Assembly (NCBI GenBank): GCA_017557005.1
Contig: JAFZFZ010000071.1
Coordinates: 1 to 49,354 of the forward strand
Direction: 5' to 3'
DNA from: Bacteroidaceae bacterium
GTDB taxonomy: Bacteria > Bacteroidota > Bacteroidia > Bacteroidales > Bacteroidaceae
Length of the DNA: 49,354 nucleotides
Part shown: positions 5,811 to 14,984 of the stretch, in pieces
How positions within the stretch are numbered: the stretch's first letter is position 1
Layout of the letters: every line of letters begins with the position of its first letter
The notes under the pieces: generated by a model
The model's database searches: none
What the model was told of the DNA's origin: nothing
What the model saw: the letters and a program-made list of their open reading frames with translations, nothing else
Translations under genes and position numbers: made by a program

Positions 5811-8800
5811 TTACTTTACAAGAATCTTCTTGCCACCACAGATGTAGAGGCCGCTGGGCAGTCCTTCGAGTGAATCGCTCACCTTCTGACCATAGATGTT
5901 GTATACGGCAGCGGGTGCAGCGCCCTCAGTCACTACCTGCTCTACGCTCATGATATAGTCAATAGACATTGAACCGTAGTAGTAGAGGCGGAAGTTGTCG
6001 AAGATAGTCCAGTAGTATGTTGCTGAACTGGTCTGACGAACACCAATCTTAAGGTCGGTAGCATTTGCCAAGTTGAACATGAGCGAGTTCTCGTAGTATC
6101 CCTTGGTAAAGTAGGTGGCACTTGATGCCATGGTGTTGGGCACATAGCCTGCGGGAGATGTCACGCTCTTGTCATCGCTATGCAATTGCGACTTGCTTGC
6201 GCCCTCAGCCAAGTGACAAAGCTTGGTGTTGGCCGAGCCGGCATAGAGGTAGGCCACTACGTTGTTCTTACCGTTCTGATAGTCGGCATATGTATCAGCG
6301 TATGTACCGGGACGGTTGAAGCCTTTAGCATGGAGGTCGTAGGTACCTGCAGGCAGTGCTGCGATGGTCTGATTGCAATCGAATGTCTTCTCGTAGAACT
6401 CCATTGCAGAGTTGGCAATGTAGCCTGCACCTGCCCATCCCTCACCGGTGGTGATAGTAGCATCGGCGATGAAGAAGGTGAGGTCGAACGGATTCTCGAT
6501 GCTTGCGGGAGTCACGCTACCGAGGAAGTCCATACCACCTTGACGGAGTGTCTTATATGCAGCCTGCAATGTCTCGAGTGTAGCGGCAGCATCGGCAGCC
6601 ACGGTCTCGGCAGCAGCAAGCGCCTCTTCGAGGGCAGCATCGGCACCAGCCACATCCTCTGTATGGGCTGTCTTGGCTATATTACGCAAGTTCTTGATGA
6701 GCTCCTTCAGTTCGTTAACCACTGAACCACGAGCAGCCTCATCGAATGCCTTTGTATCCTCAGCGGTAAGGATCAACCAGTGCTGAGCAGCGGCATCGGC
6801 TCCGAGGTCGAAGTTTACAAGCGATACGTTACCATTAGCCGAAGCGGTCATCGCATTGGCCCAGTCGCCACCATTGTGACGGAGCACCCAGTAGCCACGT
6901 ACATTCATTGCCGAAGTACCACTACCGACCTTCACATCGCGACGACCTGTCATAAGGTGGAACTTCTCTGCACTTGTGGGAGTCTCACGCTCAATGGTCT
7001 TGAATGAAGAGCCGCTGAGGGTGATGTATTTGCCTGTAGCAGCATTGCGGAATGAGTAGTACTGTGTCTTGGGATCGAAGCTGAGGTACCATGCGTAGTT
7101 GTCGTCAGCTGCTACCTCGGCCGAGGTGGCCTCGCTCCACTTGATGGAAGCACCATCGATGGTGAGGTACGAGGTGTTGAGACCGTAGCTTGCGCTCTCG
7201 TTCTTGATATAGTACTTCACCTCATCGTCGTGCTCGAAGGTGTAGGCAGGTGCTGCGAATGTTCCGTTAGTACCCTGCAATCCATCCTCGTGCATGGCCT
7301 GCACAATCATTGCCTGGAAATAGTAGAGCATGTCAGAGCCATTGTCCTCGTGAGCTCCATTGATACCATAAGGCCACATGTGCATGCTATCGCCCTTCAT
7401 CATGGACGATGCATTGTTCTCGAGGAACTGCAACAAGAGGTTGGCACGAGTACCTGTCCACTGACCACCCTGCAAGAGAGTGCTCCATGTCCAGTGAGTA
7501 CCTACACCTACACCGTGAGCTGCCTCGTGCAGGATAGTACCGGTGCGCTGGTACGAAGCGTTGGGACCTACACGCATCCATCCGCCATATGAGCAGTCGG
7601 CGGTAGGTGTGCCCGAACCGTAGTTACCGGTGAGGTGGAATCCGTGGAGGCTCATGAAGCTGTTCCAGATGTCCATACCATAACCCATAGAAGCTACCAC
7701 GCGATCGTTCTCCTCAGCGCTACCGCCATAGTTCCATGACCAGGTCATGCCGCCCTTGGGGAGGGTGATGATCTTGAGCTCATCACCATAGGCCACCTGG
7801 TAACCGTCGGTGATAACGTAGGGACGTGCATAGTAGATAGTAGAGGGTTGCATATTCTCCATCACATAGAGACGTCCATTGCTTTCAAAGTAGCGTGTAG
7901 AGCGCTGACCCTCGACGGTGGGGTTCTTCTCTGTAGAGTAGCAGAAGCCCGCCTCGCGCAACTTAGCACCGTTGAGGTTATAGGTGAAGCGACCCAAAGC
8001 CATTACCGAGCCACGTGCATAGCGGCTGTCGGTCTTGGTGATGATGGGCATGGGACCGGTAGGCTCGTTGAGCATGTAGCCGAAGGCGGCAGCATCGAGC
8101 GCCTCAATCTGACGGGTCATCTCCTCGAAGGTAGTAGCACCATCAGCATAGGCAGCCTTGGCTGCATTGATAGCAGCAAGGAACTCCTCAGCACCATTGC
8201 CCTGTCCGTCGCCATACTGGGTCTCGGCCAGTGCGATAGCATCGAGCAATGCTGCATAAGCATCGATAGATACCTGAGCAGCCTCGCCTGCCTCGCGCAA
8301 GGGGGTAGACACCTTGATATAGCCTGCGGTAGAGCCCTTAGTCAACTCATCCTGAGCTGCTGCAATGCAAGCCTGGAGGTTTTCCAAGGTAGCGGTGTGC
8401 ATCTTCATATCTACCAACGAAGCAGCTGCATCGATGTAGCGCTGAAGCTCGGCGGTGTAGTCAGCATCGCTGCCACCTACGTAGTAGAGACGGAAGTTGT
8501 CCACTGAGATCCAGTTACCTGTAGCGCCATCGGCCACGAAGCCGATGGTAGCGTTGCTCTCGATATTAACGAAGGTAAGGGTATAGTCATCGGTCTTGTC
8601 AACAGCCAGTTTGGTATCATTAGCTACGAGCCATGCGCCGCTCTGTGATGCAGTGGGGGTGTCCTCCTGGATATTCTGTGCACCTGCCACGAGCTGGTAG
8701 ATACCCATATCCAAGCCTTGCACCACCTGCAGTGCCGAGCCATTGCCTACCTTACCACCACGTCCGGTCCATCGCTCCAAGTAGTTGGTACCGGCCTTGC

Positions 8801-10361
8801 GCTTGAAGGCATCGTTGCCCTGTGTAGCCATATCCACAACGGTCCAACCCTCCTTCTGCTTCTCGAAGCTGGGGTTCACGATGAGGTCAGTCTTATTGAT
8901 GGGATTCTCCACTGATGCATTGGCATAGCGGTAGGTCTTCATAGCCAGCAACAAGGCATCGGATGCATCCTTCACATTCTTGTTGGTAGCCTCGGCATTG
9001 CCATACACCTCAGTAGCTGCATCGATAGCAGCCTGCAGGTCGGCAGCACCTATGCCCGCGCCATCAGCATAGAGGGCGGTAGCCTCATCAATCACCGACT
9101 TCAAGCTTGCAGCCAACTCATCACGGCTCAAGCCCTTGTAGAAGAGGCGGAAGCCCTGCCAGTTGACCCACTGAGCACTGCTGGTCACGGCATACTTGAT
9201 GGCGATATTGCCTGCTGCATCTACCACGATGTCCTTGGCCCATGCCATCGCATCGCCATGTGCGAGAGCCTGACCGCACGACTTCATGCCGTTGGGCTCA
9301 ATCTTTCCGTTTCGTGACACCCAGTTGTTGTCAGTAGCATTGGTCACTGCATAGTCAATGCTGCCCATGAGGGGGGTCTTACCGGTATACTTACCCTTGT
9401 TGGTAGTAACGGTGAGTGTGGGTGCGCTACCTGAGCCATCCTCACGGTAGAGTGAGTGGAAGCCGAGGTCATAGGTACCCAAGGGGAGTGTAGTCTCCTG
9501 CTCCAAGGTGAAGGCTGAGTGGTATACCTCAAACTCTTCCCATCCGAAGGCGGGCGAACCATTGTGCCAAGGCTTGGCCGAAGCTGTTCCCACCATGTCG
9601 GCATTGTCGAGCATGAACGATACCTCGAGGGGCTCGGTGATATCAACACACACGGCGCTGAACAATGTACGTGCAGCCTTGGTGATGCTCTCTACAGTAG
9701 CATTAGCTGCTGTGTAGGCAGCCAGTGCCTCATCGAGGGCTGCTGCGTGCACATCGGCCTTGCCAGCAGCTACCACTGCCTCGTATACGGCATAGAGTTG
9801 CTTGCGACTCTTGTAGAGGGCATACGCACCGTTGGTCACGTTGCTCTCCTTGATGAAGGCCCATGCGGTCTGTCCTGAGCCGTCGACGAGCGTGAGGTGG
9901 CCACCATAGGTCCACGACACGTCGAGCATCTTCTCATACGTCTCGTTGGTGAGCGTATACACGTGGCTACCCTCCTCTACCTCAGCATAGGTAAAGTAAG
10001 CGTTTGTGTTCTTGTTGATCACCACATCGTAGGCCTTGTCGCTGGGACATGCGATGTAGTAGCTGTTTCCCTTCTCCTTGTTGCGCATGCGCAAACGTCC
10101 GTCGGCAGTAGAGAATACATACGACTGATTGGGGATGGTAGAGGCATAGTCACCGTTGGTCAGACGCGCTGCTAAAGCCTGCGTGTCGCTGGTCATACCA
10201 TACATAAGGAAGGCATCGGCCTCCACGTTGTAGACATACACGACCTCTGACGAGCCCAATGTAGTAAGGTCCTCACCCGGCACTGCGGGAGCGGTCCACA
10301 CCTGTGCCTGCACTGCCATGGCAGCTACCAAGCACCAACCTAAAAGTAAAGATTTCTTCAT
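5811..10361 (-). CDS. Secreted multidomain putative zinc metalloprotease with T9SS-type tail
   Basis: A 1516-residue exported protein (signal MKKSLLLGWCLVAAMAVQAQ). Apparent order: a lectin-like beta region (about 25-175), a binding-type beta-sandwich (about 240-410), FIVAR-like helices, another binding module with NPSFEKQKEGW and VDNFRLYY (about 490-640), more FIVAR-like helices, a fibronectin-like segment (GFCYSTEKNP, about 800-880), the presumed catalytic part (about 885-1060), a second lectin-like region, helices, a last binding module ending IFDNFRLYYYG, and the tail YNIYGQKV ... GLYICGGKKILVK. The catalytic part has TGTILHEAAHGVGVGTHW: HExxH at 945-949, with His956 as a possible third ligand. 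The third His is one place later than in the metzincin motif HExxHxxGxxH, so the clan is unclear. The likely substrate is a glycoprotein, by inference from the neighbouring glycosidases. Confidence 0.72.
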   Translation of the reverse strand: MKKSLLLGWCLVAAMAVQAQVWTAPAVPGEDLTTLGSSEVVYVYNVEADAFLMYGMTSDTQALAARLTNGDYASTIPNQSYVFSTADGRLRMRNKEKGNSYYIACPSDKAYDVVINKNTNAYFTYAEVEEGSHVYTLTNETYEKMLDVSWTYGGHLTLVDGSGQTAWAFIKESNVTNGAYALYKSRKQLYAVYEAVVAAGKADVHAAALDEALAAYTAANATVESITKAARTLFSAVCVDITEPLEVSFMLDNADMVGTASAKPWHNGSPAFGWEEFEVYHSAFTLEQETTLPLGTYDLGFHSLYREDGSGSAPTLTVTTNKGKYTGKTPLMGSIDYAVTNATDNNWVSRNGKIEPNGMKSCGQALAHGDAMAWAKDIVVDAAGNIAIKYAVTSSAQWVNWQGFRLFYKGLSRDELAASLKSVIDEATALYADGAGIGAADLQAAIDAATEVYGNAEATNKNVKDASDALLLAMKTYRYANASVENPINKTDLIVNPSFEKQKEGWTVVDMATQGNDAFKRKAGTNYLERWTGRGGKVGNGSALQVVQGLDMGIYQLVAGAQNIQEDTPTASQSGAWLVANDTKLAVDKTDDYTLTFVNIESNATIGFVADGATGNWISVDNFRLYYVGGSDADYTAELQRYIDAAASLVDMKMHTATLENLQACIAAAQDELTKGSTAGYIKVSTPLREAGEAAQVSIDAYAALLDAIALAETQYGDGQGNGAEEFLAAINAAKAAYADGATTFEEMTRQIEALDAAAFGYMLNEPTGPMPIITKTDSRYARGSVMALGRFTYNLNGAKLREAGFCYSTEKNPTVEGQRSTRYFESNGRLYVMENMQPSTIYYARPYVITDGYQVAYGDELKIITLPKGGMTWSWNYGGSAEENDRVVASMGYGMDIWNSFMSLHGFHLTGNYGSGTPTADCSYGGWMRVGPNASYQRTGTILHEAAHGVGVGTHWTWSTLLQGGQWTGTRANLLLQFLENNASSMMKGDSMHMWPYGINGAHEDNGSDMLYYFQAMIVQAMHEDGLQGTNGTFAAPAYTFEHDDEVKYYIKNESASYGLNTSYLTIDGASIKWSEATSAEVAADDNYAWYLSFDPKTQYYSFRNAATGKYITLSGSSFKTIERETPTSAEKFHLMTGRRDVKVGSGTSAMNVRGYWVLRHNGGDWANAMTASANGNVSLVNFDLGADAAAQHWLILTAEDTKAFDEAARGSVVNELKELIKNLRNIAKTAHTEDVAGADAALEEALAAAETVAADAAATLETLQAAYKTLRQGGMDFLGSVTPASIENPFDLTFFIADATITTGEGWAGAGYIANSAMEFYEKTFDCNQTIAALPAGTYDLHAKGFNRPGTYADTYADYQNGKNNVVAYLYAGSANTKLCHLAEGASKSQLHSDDKSVTSPAGYVPNTMASSATYFTKGYYENSLMFNLANATDLKIGVRQTSSATYYWTIFDNFRLYYYGSMSIDYIMSVEQVVTEGAAPAAVYNIYGQKVSDSLEGLPSGLYICGGKKILVK

Positions 10362-10438
10362 GATAAATGCTATTTGTGTGTTATGAATTTGTACTCATGG
10401 TTTGGAGGCAGGAGTGAGCCTTGCCTTGCAATTACCTA

Positions 10439-10469
10439 CAAAGATACAAAACATCTGTCACCACGCAAA
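10439..10469 (-). promoter_or_regulatory. Promoter of the secreted protease gene
   Basis: On the minus strand, TTTG (10466-10469) is followed after 19 bp by TATCTTTG (10439-10446), which matches the Bacteroidota consensus exactly. The leader to the ATG at 10361 is about 70 bp. I see no AraC-type ACAATATTGAC site here, unlike the GH29 and GH78 genes. Confidence 0.75.
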
Positions 10470-10502
10470 GAAATCGGGAGAAAAATGAGGGTATAGACAA
10501 CA

Positions 10503-10546
10503 AGTGCCTCTGCATTGCCATTTCCATGAACCAATGCAGAGGCACT
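10503..10546 (-). terminator. Hairpin after the GH29 gene
   Basis: A perfect 15-bp inverted repeat (10503-10517 and 10532-10546, AGTGCCTCTGCATTG and its complement) has a 14-base loop and lies 32 bp past the stop at 10578. It is followed on the minus strand by TGTTGTCTAT. Confidence 0.65.
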
Positions 10547-10577
10547 CTATGGGGTGGTGTGTAAGCGAGGTGATGCC

Positions 10578-13500
10578 TTACTTAACTACCATCTTAGTTC
10601 CATTCACGATATACAAGCCACGGGGGAGCGATGAGAATGAGGCGTCGATGCGCACACCCTGCAGGGTATAGATGCCCACGGGAGCTGCCACCTCTTCTTG
10701 TTCGGTGTACTCGATATCAGCGGCAGGATACATGGCCAACTTCACCTTCTCGGCACGGAACTCCTGTGTAGCGGCACTATGCAGCAAGTCGGTCTGCCAA
10801 CCCAGCAGCAACTCATGAGGCTCATTGAGAGTGAAGCGGAGGCCCCAATACTCGCCATCCGAAGCGCACTCGTTCACGGGCATGAAGGCCACAGCCTGGT
10901 TGGGGATGTCAGTAGTAGACAAGGTCTCGGTAGCGGCAAACACGTAGGTAGCAGTCTGGTTGTAGATGGTCTCATACAAGGCTCCAAAGAAGTAGCTTCC
11001 CGCATCAAGTGCCACACGACGATAGAGACGCACGTTAGTCAGGTCAGACTCCTCAGGGGCATACTGCTTATCGTTCCACACACCGATAGTGAGATGATCA
11101 CTGCCTGGCCACTTATCGAGTCCGCCACGCACGCCCTCGGTCTCCGAGGGAATGCCATAGTTCTCCACGGTCCAATAGAGCGGTGTGCCAAAGCGGTCGT
11201 TGCCACCCTCAGCGCGGGTAAATGCGTAAGCCTCCACGAGGTACTCTTCGGTGATATCGGTAGCATCGGTGGCATCGTAGCGTCCGCCTACATTGCGGCC
11301 CGTGTTCACGAAGTGTGTATAGGCAGTCGACAAGGCATCATAGGCCGCAGCTACTTCCTCGATGCTGCTACCCTCGTTGAGTGCGCGGGCCTGCTCCAGC
11401 ACCTCGGCAAAGGCAGCATACGATTCCTCGCTATAATGACCGGTGTTGGTGCTCACAGGCAGTGCCTCCACCGCGGTCGTTATTTGAGCTATGAGTGCAG
11501 CGAGTTTCTCAAAGGTCACCTCGTCGTATCGGAGCAATTTCACACCACTCACACGCAAGTTGTGAGCCCAAGCATTAGCAAAGCTACCCTGAAAGCCGAG
11601 AAAGATCTCCTTCTCCTCCTCGAGGCGGAAGGTGATACCGCGGAATGAGCCATCGGCTGCAGCGAGGTTCACCTTGTCGTAGGCGATGCTGGAATAAGGT
11701 ATCTCATCGGTGGTAATCACATTCTCTGCAGCCAATATATAGAGCTCCTCGGGAGCCTCAGCCGATGGGTACGAAGCTCCGAAATAGTAGAGTCCAGCAG
11801 GGAGCGTCACTAATTGGTAGAGACGCACGTTGCTGATGTCGTAGCCATATTCAGCAAACTGTCCATTGTTGTACCACACCTCAAGATGCAGGCAGTTGGT
11901 ACCCGTGATGCCATCGATACCCGCTTGGTCACCAAAGCCAAAGTTCTCCACCAGCCAATAGAGCGGTGCACCAAAACGGTCACCATCATCAGTTTCCTCA
12001 GTACGTGCAAAGTTGCTATCCTCGCTCAAGATCTCAATCGTAATATCCTCGTAAGGCACATTGGCCGGAGCACCACCTGCAATGCGGGCATTAGCGAGAT
12101 AGTCCTCCCACGCCTCTTTCACCTCGTAGTATAACTTACTCAACTCCTCATCAGTGTAGTCGCCCTCCATCCAGGCATCACACTGGTTGCGCATAGCTTG
12201 CCAGGCAGAGGCATCATAGTAGCCGGTGTTATCGCCAATGAAATCCTCCATCTCGACCAACTTCTCGTCCATCTCGTAGAGCAGTTCATACACATCCTCA
12301 TCGGGCAACACATAGAGTGCCACCTGTTCGGCGCGGAACTCCTGGGTGGTAGAACCGCTCTTCAGGTCGACCTGGAATCCGAGATACACGTCGCACTCCT
12401 GCTCAATCTCGAACCACAAACCATAAAGTTGCATGTCTTTAGTAGCCTTGGCTAAGGGGTAGTAGGCGATTGACTTGGCAGGAATCTCGGTTGTTCCACA
12501 TAGGGTGGGTGACACAAACATATAAGCATCGGCGCTGAGCTGGTAGCAAGCGTTATAGGCAGCACCGAAATAGTACTTACCCTCCTCGAGGTGTATCTTG
12601 CGGTAGATGCGCGCATTCGACAAATCGCCCTGCTCATTGCTGCCAGCATCGTTCCACACGCCCAGCATCAAAGCATCGCGGCCCTCGTAGTTGTCGAGTC
12701 CCTGCTTGATACCATCGTTACCGTTGGGTATGTAGAAGTTCTCCACTGTCCAGTAGTAGGGCTTGCCGAATCGTTGTCCGTCGCCCTCCTCGCGTGTGAA
12801 GGCTGAACCTTCAACCAGCATCTCTTCGGTGATATCGTCGCTGATGACACCATCAAACCTACCACCCTTGTTCATGCCCTCGGCTTTGAAATTGTTATAG
12901 GCAGCCAGCAGTGCCTCCTTAGCCTCGGCAATCTCCGCATCCGTAGCGGTAGCCTTCACCTCCTTTGCCTTAGCGATAGCCTCGCTCAGCATCGGCAACT
13001 TCAGCACGCTAGGCTTACCAGTGTTGGTAAAGCTTGCCTCACCTTCGGTCTTAACCAGATAGGCCTCCACAGAGACTACGATAGCCTCAAACTCCTCGTA
13101 GGGCGACACGGCCACCTCCTCGGTGGTAATCTCAAACACGGGCGCAATGGCATCGGAGTGGGTAGCGGGGATAGCCACGGTGAGTCCCTCGATGCCCTGT
13201 GTATACTGCACATCACCTACACCCAGGAGTTTCACACTGGTCACCTTGCCGCTATAGTACTTCGATGTCACCGAGAAGCTCTCAAATGTGAAGCTATCAG
13301 CAGTGGGCCATGCCATGATGGTGGCATACACCTTGCCATCCTTCTGCACATAGCGAACGTCGCGTGACGAGTATGACTGGCCTTCGTTGAATCCCTGCGA
13401 GTTGAGCGGATTGCTGGCCTCCGCCAAGGGACCCTCACCGAAGGTCTTCCAAGTGCGAGTGCCGTAGATTGACTCGCCATTCACATCCATCCACGCCTTG

Positions 13501-14723
13501 ATGTCGGCAAGAATAGCCTCCTCCTTCTCGTCGATGGTACCATCGCTGCGCACAGGCACTGAGAGTAGCAGGTTACCATTCTTCGATACGATGTCGACTA
13601 GCATACGAATCACCTGGGCTGCACTCTTGTAACCGTTGTTGTTATACACAGCCTGATCGTAGTGCCAGCTACCGATACAGGTACAGGTCTGCCAATATTT
13701 CGCTTGCATGCGGTCGGGAATACCGCGCTCCACGTCCCACAGCATATAGTTCTTTTGGTCGGTATCGAGTTGCTTACCCGTCACCACCACCTGGGGTGTG
13801 CCACCATGCTGTGCAGCACTGGTGTTGTAGTAGTGCGAAAGGATATTCTTACCGATGTTGTCGTCGCATCCGTAGAAGGGCATGGCTGTGTCGTCAAAGT
13901 AGATCATATCGGGCTGATAGTCGTTGATGCACTGGAGCACACGGTTCTGAAACTTCTGTTTGTACTCCTCCGAGGGCAGACTGGCGCCGTTCTGCCACTC
14001 CCACTGACTATGTATGGTACCCGAGTTGCGCCATCCATCACTAGGGATATGGTTCTGCGCATAAAGTTCCTGGGGGTCGTAACCCTTCCACCACTTCTCG
14101 GTGCCGTCGGCATTGAGTTTGTAGCCATCCTCCTTGGTGAGGTTACCATCATACTCCTGCGAGGGTTCCAGCCAAGTCCAGGCGTGGCTGGCATGCATAC
14201 TCACACCGAGAGGCAGACCCGCCTTCTTACACGCATCGCTCCACTCCTTCAAGAGGTCGCGCTTGGGCCCCATGTTCACCGAGTTCCACTCCTGGTAGGG
14301 GCTATTCCAGAGGTCAAAGTTATCATGGTGGTTACCCAATGCCATGAAGTAGCGTGCGCCCACACTCTTATAGAGGTTGATGAGCTGCTCAGGATTCCAG
14401 TTCTGCGCCTTCCAGTCGTTGCACAGCTCCTTGAGTCCAAACTCTGCAGGGTCACCAAAGTGGTCCCAGTGCCAGTTCTGTTGCCCCGAGCCCATATAAT
14501 ACATAAATCTGGCATACCAGTCGCCCGCCTCGGCGTGGCACTGCGGTCCCCAGTGTGCCCAGATGCCGAACTTGGCATCCTTGAACCACTCGGGGCATTC
14601 CCACTCGCTGAGCGATTTCCACTCGGGGCGGTAGTCGCCCGTCATCACCTCCACGTTGCTCTGCTGAGCATAAGCCGAGAGGCCCACCATAGCCAATATG
14701 GCTAAGAAATTGCGTTTTTTCAT
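10578..14723 (-). CDS. Secreted GH29 alpha-L-fucosidase with three DUF5013-like modules and T9SS-type tail
   Basis: A 1381-residue protein with signal MKKRNFLAILAMVGLSAYAQ. The catalytic barrel has classic GH29 blocks: WFKDAKFGIWAHWGPQC, ARYFMALGNHHDNFDLWNS, GPKRDLLKEW and PDMIYFDDTAMPF. Asp277 is the likely nucleophile by position in the family. A beta-sandwich and FIVAR-like helices follow. Then come three repeats of about 170 residues, starting near 629, 898 and 1154, each with [FN]-[AT]-R-x-E ... RFG-x-P-x-YW-x-VEN ... LPAG/LEEGKYYFGA ... RAE/VSG-x-V-x-L. They resemble DUF5013, a probable carbohydrate-binding beta-sandwich. The tail is IYTLQGVRI ... GLYIVNGTKMVVK. GH29 enzymes release alpha-linked fucose by retention. 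A -7 box and a 21-bp-spaced direct repeat lie upstream, suggesting control by the AraC protein at 25804. Confidence 0.88.
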   Translation of the reverse strand: MKKRNFLAILAMVGLSAYAQQSNVEVMTGDYRPEWKSLSEWECPEWFKDAKFGIWAHWGPQCHAEAGDWYARFMYYMGSGQQNWHWDHFGDPAEFGLKELCNDWKAQNWNPEQLINLYKSVGARYFMALGNHHDNFDLWNSPYQEWNSVNMGPKRDLLKEWSDACKKAGLPLGVSMHASHAWTWLEPSQEYDGNLTKEDGYKLNADGTEKWWKGYDPQELYAQNHIPSDGWRNSGTIHSQWEWQNGASLPSEEYKQKFQNRVLQCINDYQPDMIYFDDTAMPFYGCDDNIGKNILSHYYNTSAAQHGGTPQVVVTGKQLDTDQKNYMLWDVERGIPDRMQAKYWQTCTCIGSWHYDQAVYNNNGYKSAAQVIRMLVDIVSKNGNLLLSVPVRSDGTIDEKEEAILADIKAWMDVNGESIYGTRTWKTFGEGPLAEASNPLNSQGFNEGQSYSSRDVRYVQKDGKVYATIMAWPTADSFTFESFSVTSKYYSGKVTSVKLLGVGDVQYTQGIEGLTVAIPATHSDAIAPVFEITTEEVAVSPYEEFEAIVVSVEAYLVKTEGEASFTNTGKPSVLKLPMLSEAIAKAKEVKATATDAEIAEAKEALLAAYNNFKAEGMNKGGRFDGVISDDITEEMLVEGSAFTREEGDGQRFGKPYYWTVENFYIPNGNDGIKQGLDNYEGRDALMLGVWNDAGSNEQGDLSNARIYRKIHLEEGKYYFGAAYNACYQLSADAYMFVSPTLCGTTEIPAKSIAYYPLAKATKDMQLYGLWFEIEQECDVYLGFQVDLKSGSTTQEFRAEQVALYVLPDEDVYELLYEMDEKLVEMEDFIGDNTGYYDASAWQAMRNQCDAWMEGDYTDEELSKLYYEVKEAWEDYLANARIAGGAPANVPYEDITIEILSEDSNFARTEETDDGDRFGAPLYWLVENFGFGDQAGIDGITGTNCLHLEVWYNNGQFAEYGYDISNVRLYQLVTLPAGLYYFGASYPSAEAPEELYILAAENVITTDEIPYSSIAYDKVNLAAADGSFRGITFRLEEEKEIFLGFQGSFANAWAHNLRVSGVKLLRYDEVTFEKLAALIAQITTAVEALPVSTNTGHYSEESYAAFAEVLEQARALNEGSSIEEVAAAYDALSTAYTHFVNTGRNVGGRYDATDATDITEEYLVEAYAFTRAEGGNDRFGTPLYWTVENYGIPSETEGVRGGLDKWPGSDHLTIGVWNDKQYAPEESDLTNVRLYRRVALDAGSYFFGALYETIYNQTATYVFAATETLSTTDIPNQAVAFMPVNECASDGEYWGLRFTLNEPHELLLGWQTDLLHSAATQEFRAEKVKLAMYPAADIEYTEQEEVAAPVGIYTLQGVRIDASFSSLPRGLYIVNGTKMVVK

Positions 14724-14778
14724 AGGTCCTTCTTGTTGTTTATGAATAATATTAGTTTTTCGTCAGCACTTCACGCTG

Positions 14779-14811
14779 CAAAATTACAGAAAATCCACCT
14801 AAAATCCACCT
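14779..14811 (-). promoter_or_regulatory. Promoter of the GH29 gene, with an 11-bp tandem repeat beside the -7 box
   Basis: TAATTTTG on the minus strand (14779-14786) fits the -7 consensus. Directly upstream lie two perfect tandem copies of AAAATCCACCT (14790-14800 and 14801-14811) in place of a recognisable TTTG box, as expected for a promoter that needs an activator. Confidence 0.5.
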
Positions 14812-14822
14812 AAACGAATCGC

Positions 14823-14854
14823 ACAATATTACCCAATGATAGGACAATATTGAC
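14823..14854. promoter_or_regulatory. Candidate AraC-type operator upstream of the GH29 gene
   Basis: Two direct half-sites, ACAATATT (14823) and ACAATATTGAC (14844-14854), start exactly 21 bp apart. The second sits in ATAGGACAATATTGAC, which recurs upstream of the GH78 gene and araC, and in shorter form upstream of the GH97 gene. AraC-family proteins commonly bind two direct half-sites about two helical turns apart. Confidence 0.6.
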
Positions 14855-14897
14855 GAAACACGCTAATACGTACAAAAAGACATGACTATTTATGAAT

Positions 14898-14984
14898 CGA
14901 CTCTCTCTTCGATTATTTCAGTATCACCTTCTTGCCACCTACGATGAAGATGCCCTTTTCGGGAAGGGTGGTGAGGCGCTGACC
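14898..14984 (-). repeat. Shared 3' cassette (T9SS tail, stop and downstream bases), copy 1
   Basis: About 87 bp, from the C-terminal tail of the GH97 gene through its stop codon and 15 bp beyond, is almost the same as 20678-20766 at the end of the module-only gene. The only length difference is one extra CT in the copy at 20678, in the bases past the stop codon. Confidence 0.85.

Noticed and set aside
13662..14705. Long plus-strand open frame opposite the GH29 gene
   Set aside because: It mirrors the conserved GH29 catalytic region and has no recognisable motif.
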